A DNA stretch of 38,035 nt, taken from positions 1 to 38,035 of the forward strand of contig CANJQY010000008.1 of assembly GCA_947476525.1 (NCBI GenBank), read 5' to 3'. A program made the translations under genes and the position numbers. Positions 15,920 to 24,758 of the stretch are shown in pieces; the stretch's first letter is position 1; every line of letters starts with the position of its first letter. Origin of the DNA: Oligoflexales bacterium (GTDB lineage Bacteria; Bdellovibrionota_B; Oligoflexia; Oligoflexales; RGVZ01). Below the pieces are notes generated by a model that was given only the letters and a program-made list of their open reading frames with translations, was not told the DNA's origin and did not search any database.

Positions 15920-16717
15920 TTATCCCTTCAATATTCTTCTCAAATTGACGGCCTTCTCGCGAATTTGCGCAGCCGTCATCGACCTATGATATAAATTTTT
16001 GTCGCTTGCAGGGTCCTTTTCCTTAGCATCAGCCACATGCTCCAAGGCCGTCGAAGCCATTTCTAAGGCCTCGTTCGCCATATCCTTCATGTCAGCGTAT
16101 TTGTCTAAGAGCTCTTGATAGCGATAGGCACAAGAATGCCAAATTTCACGTTTGCAGTAGAACTGCGCCACGAATTGGATGCTTTCTGCGAGCCTACGAC
16201 GACCTTTTCTAATCATTTCCTGAGACTTGGCCGCATACTCTGATTTCGGAGAATTTTTAACGATCTCCTCCCACTTGTTGACTGCCATCTCGGTGTATTC
16301 CTGTTCTCGAGTGACGACGTCTGGTGAGTCCTCCCAGTAGCTTTCTGCGCTGCGGAACTTCGCATAGTCGGCTTTAGGATGCTTTGGATGGAGCTTTACA
16401 AAGGTGTCGAAATCAGTGGCCGCCTCTTGAAATCGGTCAAGATGGAATTGACACTCTGCGATCATTAGTTCGGCTTCGGCCGCAAACTGGCTGTAGGGAA
16501 ACCGAGCTTTAAATTCACCCAATCGCTTGGAGGCGTCTTCGAAGTGACCTGCATCATACGGCTCTTTTGCAATGCCAAAAGATTTCTGCGCGTCGTTTGG
16601 ATCAAACTCCTTTTCGGAGCACGATGCACCGGCAAGCGCCACCGCCAGAATGAGCAGAGGCCCCTTACGTCCGACAAAACTTCGACAAAAAAGACGACGA
16701 AAAAAAACTAATGCCAT
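15920..16717 (-). CDS. bamD: BamD-like outer-membrane assembly lipoprotein
   Basis: From ATG 16717, preceded by GGAG at good spacing, the product is 265 aa; the ORF-track start 16768 adds 17 residues. A lipoprotein signal (LLILAVALAGASC, Cys33) is followed by TPR-like helices: EPYDAGHFEDASKRLGEFKA, FPYSQFAAEAELMIAECQFH and HPKADYAKFRSAESYWE. This is the BamD/YfiO arrangement, and the length fits the family (about 245 aa). BamD helps BamA insert beta-barrels. An unusually long DAKEKDPASDK tail is present. It heads an operon with the PBP and YwqK-repeat genes. Confidence 0.85.
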   Translation of the reverse strand: MALVFFRRLFCRSFVGRKGPLLILAVALAGASCSEKEFDPNDAQKSFGIAKEPYDAGHFEDASKRLGEFKARFPYSQFAAEAELMIAECQFHLDRFQEAATDFDTFVKLHPKHPKADYAKFRSAESYWEDSPDVVTREQEYTEMAVNKWEEIVKNSPKSEYAAKSQEMIRKGRRRLAESIQFVAQFYCKREIWHSCAYRYQELLDKYADMKDMANEALEMASTALEHVADAKEKDPASDKNLYHRSMTAAQIREKAVNLRRILKG

Positions 16718-16987
16718 ACGCAAATCTCCTGCAGTTGCGAGCCATTCACTCGATGATAGTAGAGTCACACAGGGGCAATCAACATGTCAACTGCCAGAAT
16801 ATGGATTGGCGGGATAGACTCCTTGAAATTGGCTCCAAGGCTAGTGATTATAACGTGTTAACAGTTCTTCGAGAATTTTAGCATTCCCAACAGAGAAGTT
16901 CCAATATAACATCGTCTGGGCTTGAGCACAATTTATGCCATCTGACGCGTCACATCCATAGTTTTTAGATTTAATCGGGCGTAATCG

Positions 16988-18787
16988 ATGTCTATTTCTG
17001 AAAAATTTTATGCTGGTCTTTATTCCGATATAGTTGCGGAGTATGTAGATTCATCGGCTCAAAAAAAGACTTCCTCAAATGACGCAGTCTTTATAACGGG
17101 AGCGCTTTGTTTTTTAGCGCGCTCTAGTGAGGCTGATGCTGTTTTTGATTCATATTCGGCAAATATGACATTCCTGGAATCCATGGAAGCTCGCCTTTAC
17201 CTTGTTTTTGCTCACCGCAGATTGCGAAAAAAGCTGTCTCGGGCCCATGCCAGCAAAATACTTTTGACAATGGCCATAGAGCTCCGCCGAGACAAATCGG
17301 CAGGCGACCTCGCGAAATTTTTTTTCTTTTGCGGTTTGGCATTTTTTCGTTATACCGATGCGCGGCTAGTTTTGACTCAAAAATGGGCCCGACGGGCCTA
17401 CGACCATGCGTTTCGTGCGAAATTTCCGTTCGGACGCCTACTTAGTTATGATTTGTTGGGGCATAGCCAGCTCAATGTCGGGGACATTCGCGCGGGCATG
17501 AAAAACCTACTGAACTCCGCTTCAATAGCTGAAAGTCTGGGCCGAGGTGCGATAGTCCAAGCCACACAGGCCACACTGCGTCTATACAGATCGACGTTCG
17601 GATTGGATACTGCGGCCAATTTGGAGGAGGAACTTCGCGGCGCGATTCGCGCCTGCTCGTTTGAAAACAGCTACACGTTAGCTACCTTGTATCTAGAACA
17701 ATCTCGACTTCAAATTTTGATTGGCCACGGACAATTGGCAGAGCAAAGCCTTAGGGATGCTGGAGAATGGATTTACAAGCTTGACTTGCCATTTTTAGAT
17801 GCGAACTTAAGCTTTCGATATGCTTATTTATCGGTACTGCAGGGTGACAACCAAAAAGCTCTCGATTTGCTGCGGTCTGCACGCCTTCGATTACTCGAAG
17901 CAAACGATGCCAGCATGGAGGTGAGAATTCTTGGGCTTGAGGCCAGAGTTTTAAATGCTCAAGGTAAGACCTTAGAAGCAGACCGGTTGACACTAGATAT
18001 TCAACGTCTTGAGTCGAGATCTGGGCTGCTGATAGCACACAGGATTAACGGAAGGCTAGGCGTCTCCGCAGTGACACCCCTGAAGCGTGGTGAAGATTTT
18101 TTAGGAGATCTCATGGATGATCTTGCCAATCAGACAACTGATATCAGGGAGCGAGTGCTGCAGTCAGGTTTTCTAGGGCTGATTCCTAAGTCGGTTGGCG
18201 TCGGGCAATTTAGTCAAGCAATTCTATTCGGATTTGTAGGTGCCTCCGTTACAATTTTAGCAAAAGGATTTGTTCGGCATGACCGTGATGGGTGGCCAGA
18301 ACTTGTGAGAAAACTCTTTCTAGCCATGTCAGCCCATAAGGAATTAACAAAGGAAGAAATTACCGAGCGCGTTTGGCAACAAGGTTACAACCCTCTTCGT
18401 CATGATCCATTAATTTACGCACTGGTTGCCCGGGCACGAAAAATGATCGAACCGTATGATTCATGGCTTACGATTAGTGACGGGAAATATTCCCTGGTTC
18501 CCGAAGTTCAAATCCATGATGTGTCTCAGGTCAATTCGGCATCTGATTTTGCCATGCGAATATCACATGATATTATTTCAAAAAATCCTAATCTTCCCGT
18601 ACGGCAATCGCGACTTCTCGATTTATGCGAAAAAATGGGGGCTATTACTAATAAGGATGTTTGCGAGGCCTTAAAAGTCTCTGAAGTCACTGCTGGGCGT
18701 GATTTAGCTGCTCTCGTTGCATTGGGGCTTTTACGCCGAATAGGTAAAGGTCGAGCCACTTCCTACACAACCCTAACAAATCTATGA
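16988..18787 (+). CDS. TPR-like regulator with two C-terminal winged-helix domains
   Basis: The first about 400 of 599 residues are helical repeat-like (for example EARLYLVFAHRRLRKKLSRA and LLSYDLLGHSQLNVGDIRAG), resembling the helical sensor parts of TPR transcription regulators. Residues about 425-505 (WPELVRKLFLAMSAHKELT, NPLRHDPLIYALVARARKMI, SDGKYSLVP) look like an OmpR/PhoB-type winged helix. Residues about 545-595 (ITNKDVCEALKVSEVTAGRD, LAALVALGLLRRIGKGRATS) look like a second, DeoR/MarR-like helix-turn-helix. There is no signal peptide or membrane segment. The Shine-Dalgarno is weak. The stop directly abuts the stop of the convergent gene. Target genes are unknown. Confidence 0.65.
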   Translation: MSISEKFYAGLYSDIVAEYVDSSAQKKTSSNDAVFITGALCFLARSSEADAVFDSYSANMTFLESMEARLYLVFAHRRLRKKLSRAHASKILLTMAIELRRDKSAGDLAKFFFFCGLAFFRYTDARLVLTQKWARRAYDHAFRAKFPFGRLLSYDLLGHSQLNVGDIRAGMKNLLNSASIAESLGRGAIVQATQATLRLYRSTFGLDTAANLEEELRGAIRACSFENSYTLATLYLEQSRLQILIGHGQLAEQSLRDAGEWIYKLDLPFLDANLSFRYAYLSVLQGDNQKALDLLRSARLRLLEANDASMEVRILGLEARVLNAQGKTLEADRLTLDIQRLESRSGLLIAHRINGRLGVSAVTPLKRGEDFLGDLMDDLANQTTDIRERVLQSGFLGLIPKSVGVGQFSQAILFGFVGASVTILAKGFVRHDRDGWPELVRKLFLAMSAHKELTKEEITERVWQQGYNPLRHDPLIYALVARARKMIEPYDSWLTISDGKYSLVPEVQIHDVSQVNSASDFAMRISHDIISKNPNLPVRQSRLLDLCEKMGAITNKDVCEALKVSEVTAGRDLAALVALGLLRRIGKGRATSYTTLTNL

Positions 18788-19309
18788 CTAATGCTTTTTA
18801 GACTTTACGATGCCAATGGCCTCGTGCGACAACACGCGTTGAGCGTCTTGAAAAAAAGAGATTTGTTCCAAATTTAAATCAGTTCTCGTCTCTAGATAAG
18901 CATTTGCTGATGCGACATCCAATAAAAACAGTCCATCCGAATTCTGCTCATAAACCATTCGGCAAGAAAAGTCTCGTGCATCGCCTTCGCAATCTGCTCT
19001 GACACTGCCATCAGCTGAGGACATTCTCCAAACCGAACCCTGAAACTCTCCTGTAAGGATGAACCGGTGAGGAGTGGTGCCGTCAAGCTCAAAGGGAAGT
19101 GCGTAATCTAGTTTTGCCAGATTGCCTGTGATTCTAAATTTTGCTCGAACAAGTTCAACGACAGCGTCGACTGCCATGGATTCGCCCTTAGGAACGGTGT
19201 AGGTCATAATTGCGCGAGCTGCGGCAGCTGTCGAAATTACACTTAAGCTAGTGATTACTAGAATAGCCGCTAGCAAATTTTGCATCACCTTAGTTTTGGA
19301 ATGTTTCAT
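18788..19309 (-). CDS. Secreted protein of unknown function
   Basis: This 173 aa protein has a signal peptide (NLLAAILVITSLSVISTAAAA) and an AGGAG Shine-Dalgarno six bases before the ATG. The mature part is about 140 residues of predicted beta structure (MAVDAVVELVRAKFRITGNL, TTPHRFILTGEFQGSVWRMS) with one Cys pair (RADCEGDARDFSCRM), which suggests a small disulfide-bonded periplasmic domain. The layout (charged strands, then IGIVKSKKH) is reminiscent of YceI/lipocalin-like proteins, but this is not certain. It is monocistronic. Confidence 0.65.
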   Translation of the reverse strand: MKHSKTKVMQNLLAAILVITSLSVISTAAAARAIMTYTVPKGESMAVDAVVELVRAKFRITGNLAKLDYALPFELDGTTPHRFILTGEFQGSVWRMSSADGSVRADCEGDARDFSCRMVYEQNSDGLFLLDVASANAYLETRTDLNLEQISFFQDAQRVLSHEAIGIVKSKKH

Positions 19310-19452
19310 AAGAACTCCTTTTAAAATCCGCTTTTTTTTATCATAATAGACATATTAAATCAATATTTCTTTACAATTTGTACCTCGTATTTATAATCGG
19401 AACTTTCACCTTTGCCCGATAGTTGGAAAAACAGACGGAAAAATAATTTGCG

Positions 19453-20430
19453 TCACCATGGCATAGTTGCCTTTGACTCCGTCGTGGATATCTTTTGAGT
19501 TTCTTCCGCGAGTTTTCCTCCCCACACAACTAAGACATACCCAAAAGATAAAGAAAAAAGACCGAAGACCTTCATGACGTGAATTGAAATCAATTCAATC
19601 GGTCCACTGACAGCAATCAATACAAGCATTTGCCTTAGCCTAGGTGAAATCGTGTTTGCCTTAAAGGCAGCCCAAATTAGTATTCCTGCAAACGAGCAAA
19701 GACCTGAATCAACTGCCCAATGAGGTCCAACTACAAGGCGTGACAATATGGCTGAACCAATTGGAATTGAAAGTAGTGACCCGAAGGATAATGAAGAAAA
19801 AAGGCTCAATACAGTCAATATCGCAAATGATAACGGTAAGTTATCTTGAAAAAAAATCTGGCCATACCCTTTAATCGCACCAAGGACAGAATTCATCATT
19901 GGAAAAAATTCGGTACCGTTTGGCGTGAATGGGTCCATCGCGAATGATAGCTCGGGATTTAATTGGCTTATGGCTTGAAGGCACCACATAGCCGATACAT
20001 AGGGCATTACCATTAGTGGCAAATTCCAAACACGAAGGCAACGATCAAATATCACCACAAACAAGCCGCAGACTAATGCTAGTCCCACGATAGCAACAAA
20101 TGCAATGCCATTGGTTGGGAAAAAACTCGAACAGGCGAATCCCAAAAATATACCATTTAGTGCGAACAAACCGTCTCTTCGCAATTTTTCATTTCCAGAA
20201 AAAAAACCACTTGACCATTCAACGGCCAACAGTCCAATAATTCCAAATGCGGCCACTCTTGGCGCAAAAATTCCTACTACCAGAAGAAGCATTCTCCCAA
20301 GCAATTGATTACTTGAAAAAAATATTTGAGCCATCGTCGTGGATACTAGTCTTTCAATTTTGAATAGGCTCGCGCCCCACGCTTTTGATATATCTCTGTA
20401 GCACGCCACCACACCGTAAATCGCTGTCAT
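19453..20430 (-). CDS. Urea-transporter-like membrane protein
   Basis: From ATG 20430, which overlaps the upstream stop as ATGA, the product is 325 aa; the ORF-track start lies inside the upstream gene. It has about ten hydrophobic segments and urea-transporter signatures: DGLFALNGIFLGFA for the family G-x-N-G-x-L-x-G block, NLPLMVMPYVSAMW for LPxxTxPF, and IKGYGQIFFQDNLPLS, which is nearly canonical. The second repeat is diverged (SGLCSFAGILIWAAF lacks the Asn). The family makes passive channels for urea and small amides. Coupling to the two biosynthetic genes suggests its substrate may be made or used by them. Confidence 0.75.
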   Translation of the reverse strand: MTAIYGVVACYRDISKAWGASLFKIERLVSTTMAQIFFSSNQLLGRMLLLVVGIFAPRVAAFGIIGLLAVEWSSGFFSGNEKLRRDGLFALNGIFLGFACSSFFPTNGIAFVAIVGLALVCGLFVVIFDRCLRVWNLPLMVMPYVSAMWCLQAISQLNPELSFAMDPFTPNGTEFFPMMNSVLGAIKGYGQIFFQDNLPLSFAILTVLSLFSSLSFGSLLSIPIGSAILSRLVVGPHWAVDSGLCSFAGILIWAAFKANTISPRLRQMLVLIAVSGPIELISIHVMKVFGLFSLSFGYVLVVWGGKLAEETQKISTTESKATMPW

Positions 20431-21035
20431 ATCAGCGCCCACTTTCCCTGCCCCACCGTCAAGGTGCCCCAATTTAGAGGAACTGGCGAATTGACATTCA
20501 ACCCCACGACACCGTTGATTCCACGAGAAAATTCTGAGTCTAGCCACACGCTCTCCGTTGGGTCATATATCCGAATCCTAGAGTCACCAGCCTCGGCAAC
20601 TGCGCAAACTTCGTGGTAGACATATTCCTGCCCGATCCATGGAATTGTCTGAAAAATATTCGCCCATTTCAAATTCCAATGTTGAACGTAGGTCTTTGGC
20701 TGATTTAAAATTACTTGGGCAGGGTATACGTCTACGCCTTGCTGTGCGAAAATTTCTCGAGAAAGCGCGGCAAAAACGCCGCAGTCAATCTGTGATTTTC
20801 GAACCGTTTCACACCAACTTAGAGGCCATTGTACCGGTCCCCATTTAAAGCGTTGTCGCAACCAAGTTGGTGCGTGTAGCCGATGTTCCTCTGAACGGTT
20901 AAAGCTCAAAGATCGATGCATGTCGACTAACCAGCGCCGCGCTAGCTGGCAGCACTCCCCGTGATGGACCAACTCTGAGTGGCGGGCTCCAATAAACTCA
21001 AAATGATTGACTAACGCGACCGTATCCAAATTCAT
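20427..21035 (-). CDS. Transglutaminase-like Cys-His-Asp protein
   Basis: This 202 aa cytoplasmic-looking protein has no signal peptide. A papain/transglutaminase-fold triad can be read: SQIDCGVFAAL (Cys85), EYVYHEVCAVAE (His141), and RIYDPTESVWL (Asp158). The spacing fits the fold, whose members hydrolyse or exchange amide bonds. The family is not securely identified. Its ATG (21035) lies inside the 3' end of the upstream fusion gene (38-base overlap) with AAAGGAG at good spacing, and its stop overlaps the urea-transporter start. This is a tightly coupled three-gene unit. Confidence 0.6.
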   Translation of the reverse strand: MNLDTVALVNHFEFIGARHSELVHHGECCQLARRWLVDMHRSLSFNRSEEHRLHAPTWLRQRFKWGPVQWPLSWCETVRKSQIDCGVFAALSREIFAQQGVDVYPAQVILNQPKTYVQHWNLKWANIFQTIPWIGQEYVYHEVCAVAEAGDSRIRIYDPTESVWLDSEFSRGINGVVGLNVNSPVPLNWGTLTVGQGKWALI

Positions 21036-23253
21036 AACTCATGCTCCTTTCGTAAGCTCCTGCATCAGCAATAATAATCCGATCACCAATTTTGGTAGAT
21101 TTTGGAAAGCTAACTCCATCGGCTAATATGTCATCTTCCATACATATTCTCCCAAGTATGCGAGCCCTTCCTGCACCAATGACTTCCATTTTTAGCTCGT
21201 TCAATACAAACATACGGTGGGGATACACTCTCGCCAATGGAAGCTCTGAAATGCAAGTGTCGACCACCACTTCACTGACTTCGCCTCCACGTCGACGAAT
21301 ATCCTGTATTGACGTAACCATGAGCATGGTATCTTGCGATAGTGCTCGGCCAGGCTCAATGGTGACCGATTCCAAACTAGGTATTCGTGCTTTTGCGAAC
21401 GACATAAGTTCTGACCAAGGAACATGACTAAAATCTCTGGGATGATAGCCTCCCCCAAAATCAATCATGGCGATATCACGTCCGGCGTGAGCTGAAATGG
21501 TCGTTGCCCACCCAATCGCCGATTCGACGGCATCCTGCCAGTGCCCCTTTCCAATTAGATTTGACGCCATGTGGACGTGAAATCCAAGCTTTATACCCGC
21601 AGGGACTCGTTGTATAAGGGAGGTTGCACGGGCAAGGTCATCATATGAATCCAGTTCTGCGCCGAATCGTGACCCGAATCCGGGTATTTTGAGGCGAAGT
21701 CCCCAAACTTTATCTTGCCGATCCGATCTAATTAGCCGCTCAAATTCATCTAAGGAATCACAAAATACAGCTGCCAATCCTTGGTTGTCGTCGATAGTTC
21801 GCGGCCACCATTTTGCTGGCCCATTTAAAATGATTTGATGACGTTCCCAGCCAAAGGTTAATGCATGTTCAACTTCAGCCAAACTGATGGCTTCGGCCAT
21901 AAGTCCGCAATTAAAAGCTTCTGTCATATATAATTTGTCAGGACAGGTTTTAATGCTATAGGCAACGTTCAATTTGCATCCACCACCTAGCACAGAATTG
22001 ATAACTTTTGCGGATGCGAAACGACTTGCTACCTTACTTTCAAGGCAGATTCTAACTGGCGTTGAATTTTGTTCGGTCGCGATCTTCGCCCAATTAGCCT
22101 CCTCAAGTGAGGCGGTTGGACCATTTTCAGCTGGCGCCAGAACGTCTGCTCTGGTGTTCCCCTGTGTATTTTGAGATTCAAGTATGTCAGATTCGAGCTG
22201 ACCAAATGAAGCTCCATACTTACCCAATGCTGTTACCTGCCCGTGCTCAGGCTGTGTCGCCTGCGGCAGCGAAATATAGCTTAATACTGGAATCTCGGTT
22301 ACGATTCGCGTGAATTCATCCGTAGTAGGATTTTTGTTCGCAACCATGCTAATCCCGCTAGCTTCAGCCACAAGCAATGCAGGGAGATTGATGCCAGCAA
22401 TAGTCGATCCGTAAATCCATGCTGGGAATCTAGGGTTAAACTCCATCAACCAAAAGGTCTCAGATTCATCTCGAATTAGCTCAAACTCACCACCACCTGT
22501 CCACTTAATTTGAAGCACCGCATCACTCACAATATCCAATTGCCGCTTAGACAAAGGCCTGATTTTTCCTGACCAAGTTTTCCCGTCGACTGTGGTGACA
22601 CGCTTTTGCATGTGGACCGCTCCACATAGCTTTCCGTCAATCGCTGAGAAGCAAATGGACTCTTCCAAGCCACGAACATGTGCTTGATAAAAAACGTGTG
22701 CGTAAGATCCTGCATTCGCCAATTTCAATCGGGCATTGTCGAGGTCACGCCAGCAACTGACAAATTGAGCTCCATGATATGGCCCTTTGACCCAAATGCG
22801 CCAAGAATGCTCCCTACAAAAGTCATACAGTGCTTGATCGTCTCCGTTTTCAATATAAATATCAGGCGTTTTAAACGGCAAAAAACCTGCAATTCGGACA
22901 AACGGTTTATATGCAAAGTGTAGAGATGATTTGGTTGGAATGAGCAGGTGTGGGTTAGGCAATACATTCTGGCTTAGCCACGCTACCTCAATGTCAAGGG
23001 CGGACAAAATAAAATGCGTATCACTAAAATCTCGAATCGTTTGGGCATGGAGCGAATGATCGAGCAAATCCCATGATGGAAACACCAAACGTTCAGTAAG
23101 CGACGCATCATGAAGGCCCGATGCGCCGTTCCAATAGTCCATCCCAATAATGGTAGCCTCTGGCCATGCATCTCTGAGAGACTTAGCTATTCCCAAGCCC
23201 GCCGACGGGCTCGGGCCACAGTAGAAACCTGAAATGAGAATTTTTGGCGACAT
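20998..23253 (-). CDS. ATP-grasp ligase fused to a fold-type III PLP decarboxylase
   Basis: This 751 aa protein has two enzymes in one chain. Residues about 1-330 form an ATP-grasp domain: ISGFYCGPSPSAGLGIAKSL at the start, WRIWVKGPYHGAQFVSCW, and the metal-binding end GGGEFELI to LMEFNPRFPAW (about 253-279). Residues about 400-751 form an alanine-racemase/ornithine-DAP-decarboxylase fold: AYSIKTCPDK with the PLP Lys435, HVHMAS, DFGGGYHP, EPGR (633-636), CMEDD (Cys704), and DAGAYERSMSYEFGYG. ATP-grasp enzymes join carboxylates to amines; these decarboxylases turn basic amino acids into amines. Products are unknown. The start has AGGA upstream. Confidence 0.75.
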   Translation of the reverse strand: MSPKILISGFYCGPSPSAGLGIAKSLRDAWPEATIIGMDYWNGASGLHDASLTERLVFPSWDLLDHSLHAQTIRDFSDTHFILSALDIEVAWLSQNVLPNPHLLIPTKSSLHFAYKPFVRIAGFLPFKTPDIYIENGDDQALYDFCREHSWRIWVKGPYHGAQFVSCWRDLDNARLKLANAGSYAHVFYQAHVRGLEESICFSAIDGKLCGAVHMQKRVTTVDGKTWSGKIRPLSKRQLDIVSDAVLQIKWTGGGEFELIRDESETFWLMEFNPRFPAWIYGSTIAGINLPALLVAEASGISMVANKNPTTDEFTRIVTEIPVLSYISLPQATQPEHGQVTALGKYGASFGQLESDILESQNTQGNTRADVLAPAENGPTASLEEANWAKIATEQNSTPVRICLESKVASRFASAKVINSVLGGGCKLNVAYSIKTCPDKLYMTEAFNCGLMAEAISLAEVEHALTFGWERHQIILNGPAKWWPRTIDDNQGLAAVFCDSLDEFERLIRSDRQDKVWGLRLKIPGFGSRFGAELDSYDDLARATSLIQRVPAGIKLGFHVHMASNLIGKGHWQDAVESAIGWATTISAHAGRDIAMIDFGGGYHPRDFSHVPWSELMSFAKARIPSLESVTIEPGRALSQDTMLMVTSIQDIRRRGGEVSEVVVDTCISELPLARVYPHRMFVLNELKMEVIGAGRARILGRICMEDDILADGVSFPKSTKIGDRIIIADAGAYERSMSYEFGYGRVSQSF

Positions 23254-23293
23254 AATATGGATTCCTGCACTTCAATCGGTGATGGCTGTCTGC

Positions 23294-23704
23294 TCAATTG
23301 GCCTCTAAAACGCGGATCGTTCCACCCATGGAACCACCAGTTTGTATGTCGCCATGGCGAGTACAAAAATATCCGTAGTATCCAGTCTCGGTTAAAATTC
23401 GAAACTGATCTTCAAAAAATCCATCGGCAGGAGAACGAAACACATTAACAACACCTCCAAAATCCTTGGCCGCCTGCAATGGATGACGCTCCATGGCGGC
23501 AATAGTCACCTTGGTTCCCGGCCGCACCGTAACGCACGCGGGATCATAACGTGAGCCTTGAGTTTGAATCACGACCTCTGGTGCGTCAATCGTGACAAAA
23601 TCCTGTTCTTGGCAGCCGGCATACTCAACAAATGCTGGCGTGATGGCAAAGGCCATAGTCGAGGAAGTAAGCAAACTCAAACAAAGTGCGGCGGATCTTA
23701 ACAT
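23294..23704 (-). CDS. Periplasmic cupredoxin (type 1 copper protein)
   Basis: This 136 aa protein has a signal peptide (AALCLSLLTSSTMAFA) and a plastocyanin/azurin-like domain. The type 1 copper ligands can be read as His74 (MERHPLQ), Cys114 and His117 (GYFCTRHGD) and Met126 (GSMGG). The order H...C-x2-H...M fits the family. It transfers electrons in the periplasm. A GGAGAAA Shine-Dalgarno precedes the ATG. It lies 40 bases upstream of the ATP-grasp fusion and downstream of the di-haem lipoprotein, so it could be co-transcribed with both. Confidence 0.85.
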   Translation of the reverse strand: MLRSAALCLSLLTSSTMAFAITPAFVEYAGCQEQDFVTIDAPEVVIQTQGSRYDPACVTVRPGTKVTIAAMERHPLQAAKDFGGVVNVFRSPADGFFEDQFRILTETGYYGYFCTRHGDIQTGGSMGGTIRVLEAN

Positions 23705-23838
23705 AGAAATTTCTCCTTAAATGGATCGTTATAATGGCGAACTCACTCGAGTCGGCCTTGGTTGAATCATATAAAACACAACTAAAAATTTGAACTCACA
23801 CCTCCTAAAATAGATGAGGTGATTTGAATCGATTGAGA

Positions 23839-24717
23839 TCACTCCCATTTTGGACCCAGGAGCCACTGATATACTAACTTCCCTGCGGCAGTGTCCTTCC
23901 AAGTCGGATTATTCCGAGGCATGTAGGCTGTTTTAATTGCAGACGTAGCCGCGGCCTTTACAGCCAAAAGGTCTTCTCGAGTCTTTAGGGAAAAATTGCG
24001 CCCCCCGTCATGGCACCCCGCACAAGCGGTTGTGACAATCTGAGCGATGTCTGCGTACTTAACCGCTGTGCCCACCGGCGGAACAATGTCGGGCTGGCTA
24101 CATGGATCAATTGAATTTGATACAGGGACTTCACCTGCACCAACCTGGCCGCTACGTCCGTGTTGCCTATTATGGTCGTCGTCATTATCGTCGTCATTAT
24201 CGTCGTCATTATCATCGTCATTATCATCTTCAGCGCGGTTAGAATTTTTGAGAATTGACGAGGCCTTGATACAGTCATTTGGCGGCGGAGCCACGCTCAG
24301 TTCACCGTCTTCGACCATTTTTAGAAAACTCAAGACAACGGCCTTCTCATCATCATAAAGAGGTGTCGCAAAGCGCGGTGGCATCACTGTATCAGAAGTT
24401 TCTGATTCGATACGCGTTCGCATAGCTCTAGCGAGTCCACGATTCTCCTCCTTTTTAAAGAATTCGATGGTGGCAATTCCGTTGAGAATTGTCGGGGTAT
24501 TCGACGGCACAAAATCAGAGCGCTCAGCCGAATGACAATTGGCACATTTCGTAGCGAGGACAGCGCCAGCGCCAGAATCCCAACCTGTAATGCCAGTGTT
24601 AACGGAAACATGATCAGGCCTTTTTGCTCCAAGGTCGCCACTTCGACAACTTTGATTCAAAATTGCGAGCAACAAAAGAAAAGCCGAGTTCAATGGCAAG
24701 TTATTTTTTTTGTTCAC
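23839..24717 (-). CDS. Di-haem c-type cytochrome lipoprotein with Asp/Asn repeat
   Basis: This 292 aa protein has a lipoprotein signal (SAFLLLLAILNQSC, Cys24). Two haem-c sites follow: CANCH (58-62) with a possible Met ligand in TVMPPRF (112), and CAGCH (232-236) with YMPRNNP as the second Met candidate. Between them is a low-complexity stretch of four NDDD units (about 165-181) and a basic linker. The two halves look like related cytochrome domains joined by the acidic linker. It probably passes electrons in the outer periplasm; the partner may be the cupredoxin next door. Confidence 0.85.
   Translation of the reverse strand: MNKKNNLPLNSAFLLLLAILNQSCRSGDLGAKRPDHVSVNTGITGWDSGAGAVLATKCANCHSAERSDFVPSNTPTILNGIATIEFFKKEENRGLARAMRTRIESETSDTVMPPRFATPLYDDEKAVVLSFLKMVEDGELSVAPPPNDCIKASSILKNSNRAEDDNDDDNDDDNDDDNDDDHNRQHGRSGQVGAGEVPVSNSIDPCSQPDIVPPVGTAVKYADIAQIVTTACAGCHDGGRNFSLKTREDLLAVKAAATSAIKTAYMPRNNPTWKDTAAGKLVYQWLLGPKWE
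24178..24225. repeat. 12-bp tandem repeat in the cytochrome gene
   Basis: Four units of gtcgtcattatc (the last with one change) encode the NDDD/DDDN repeat on the minus strand. Frame is preserved for any copy number, so the acidic linker could vary in length between strains. Confidence 0.85.
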
Positions 24718-24758
24718 GAGTTGGCACCCCTTGATTTGAATTGTGAATGAAAATTTTC

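Noticed and set aside
23800-23822. CACCTC...GAGGTG hairpin downstream of the cytochrome gene as a terminator
   Set aside because: The stem is 6 bp with an 11-base loop and no U tract on the relevant strand.
24178-24225. Possible CRISPR-like array
   Set aside because: The repeats are contiguous 12-mers in a coding frame with no spacers.
24047-24358. Ser/Leu-rich ORF opposite the cytochrome gene
   Set aside because: It is the antisense of the NDDD repeat; the composition follows from the repeat alone.
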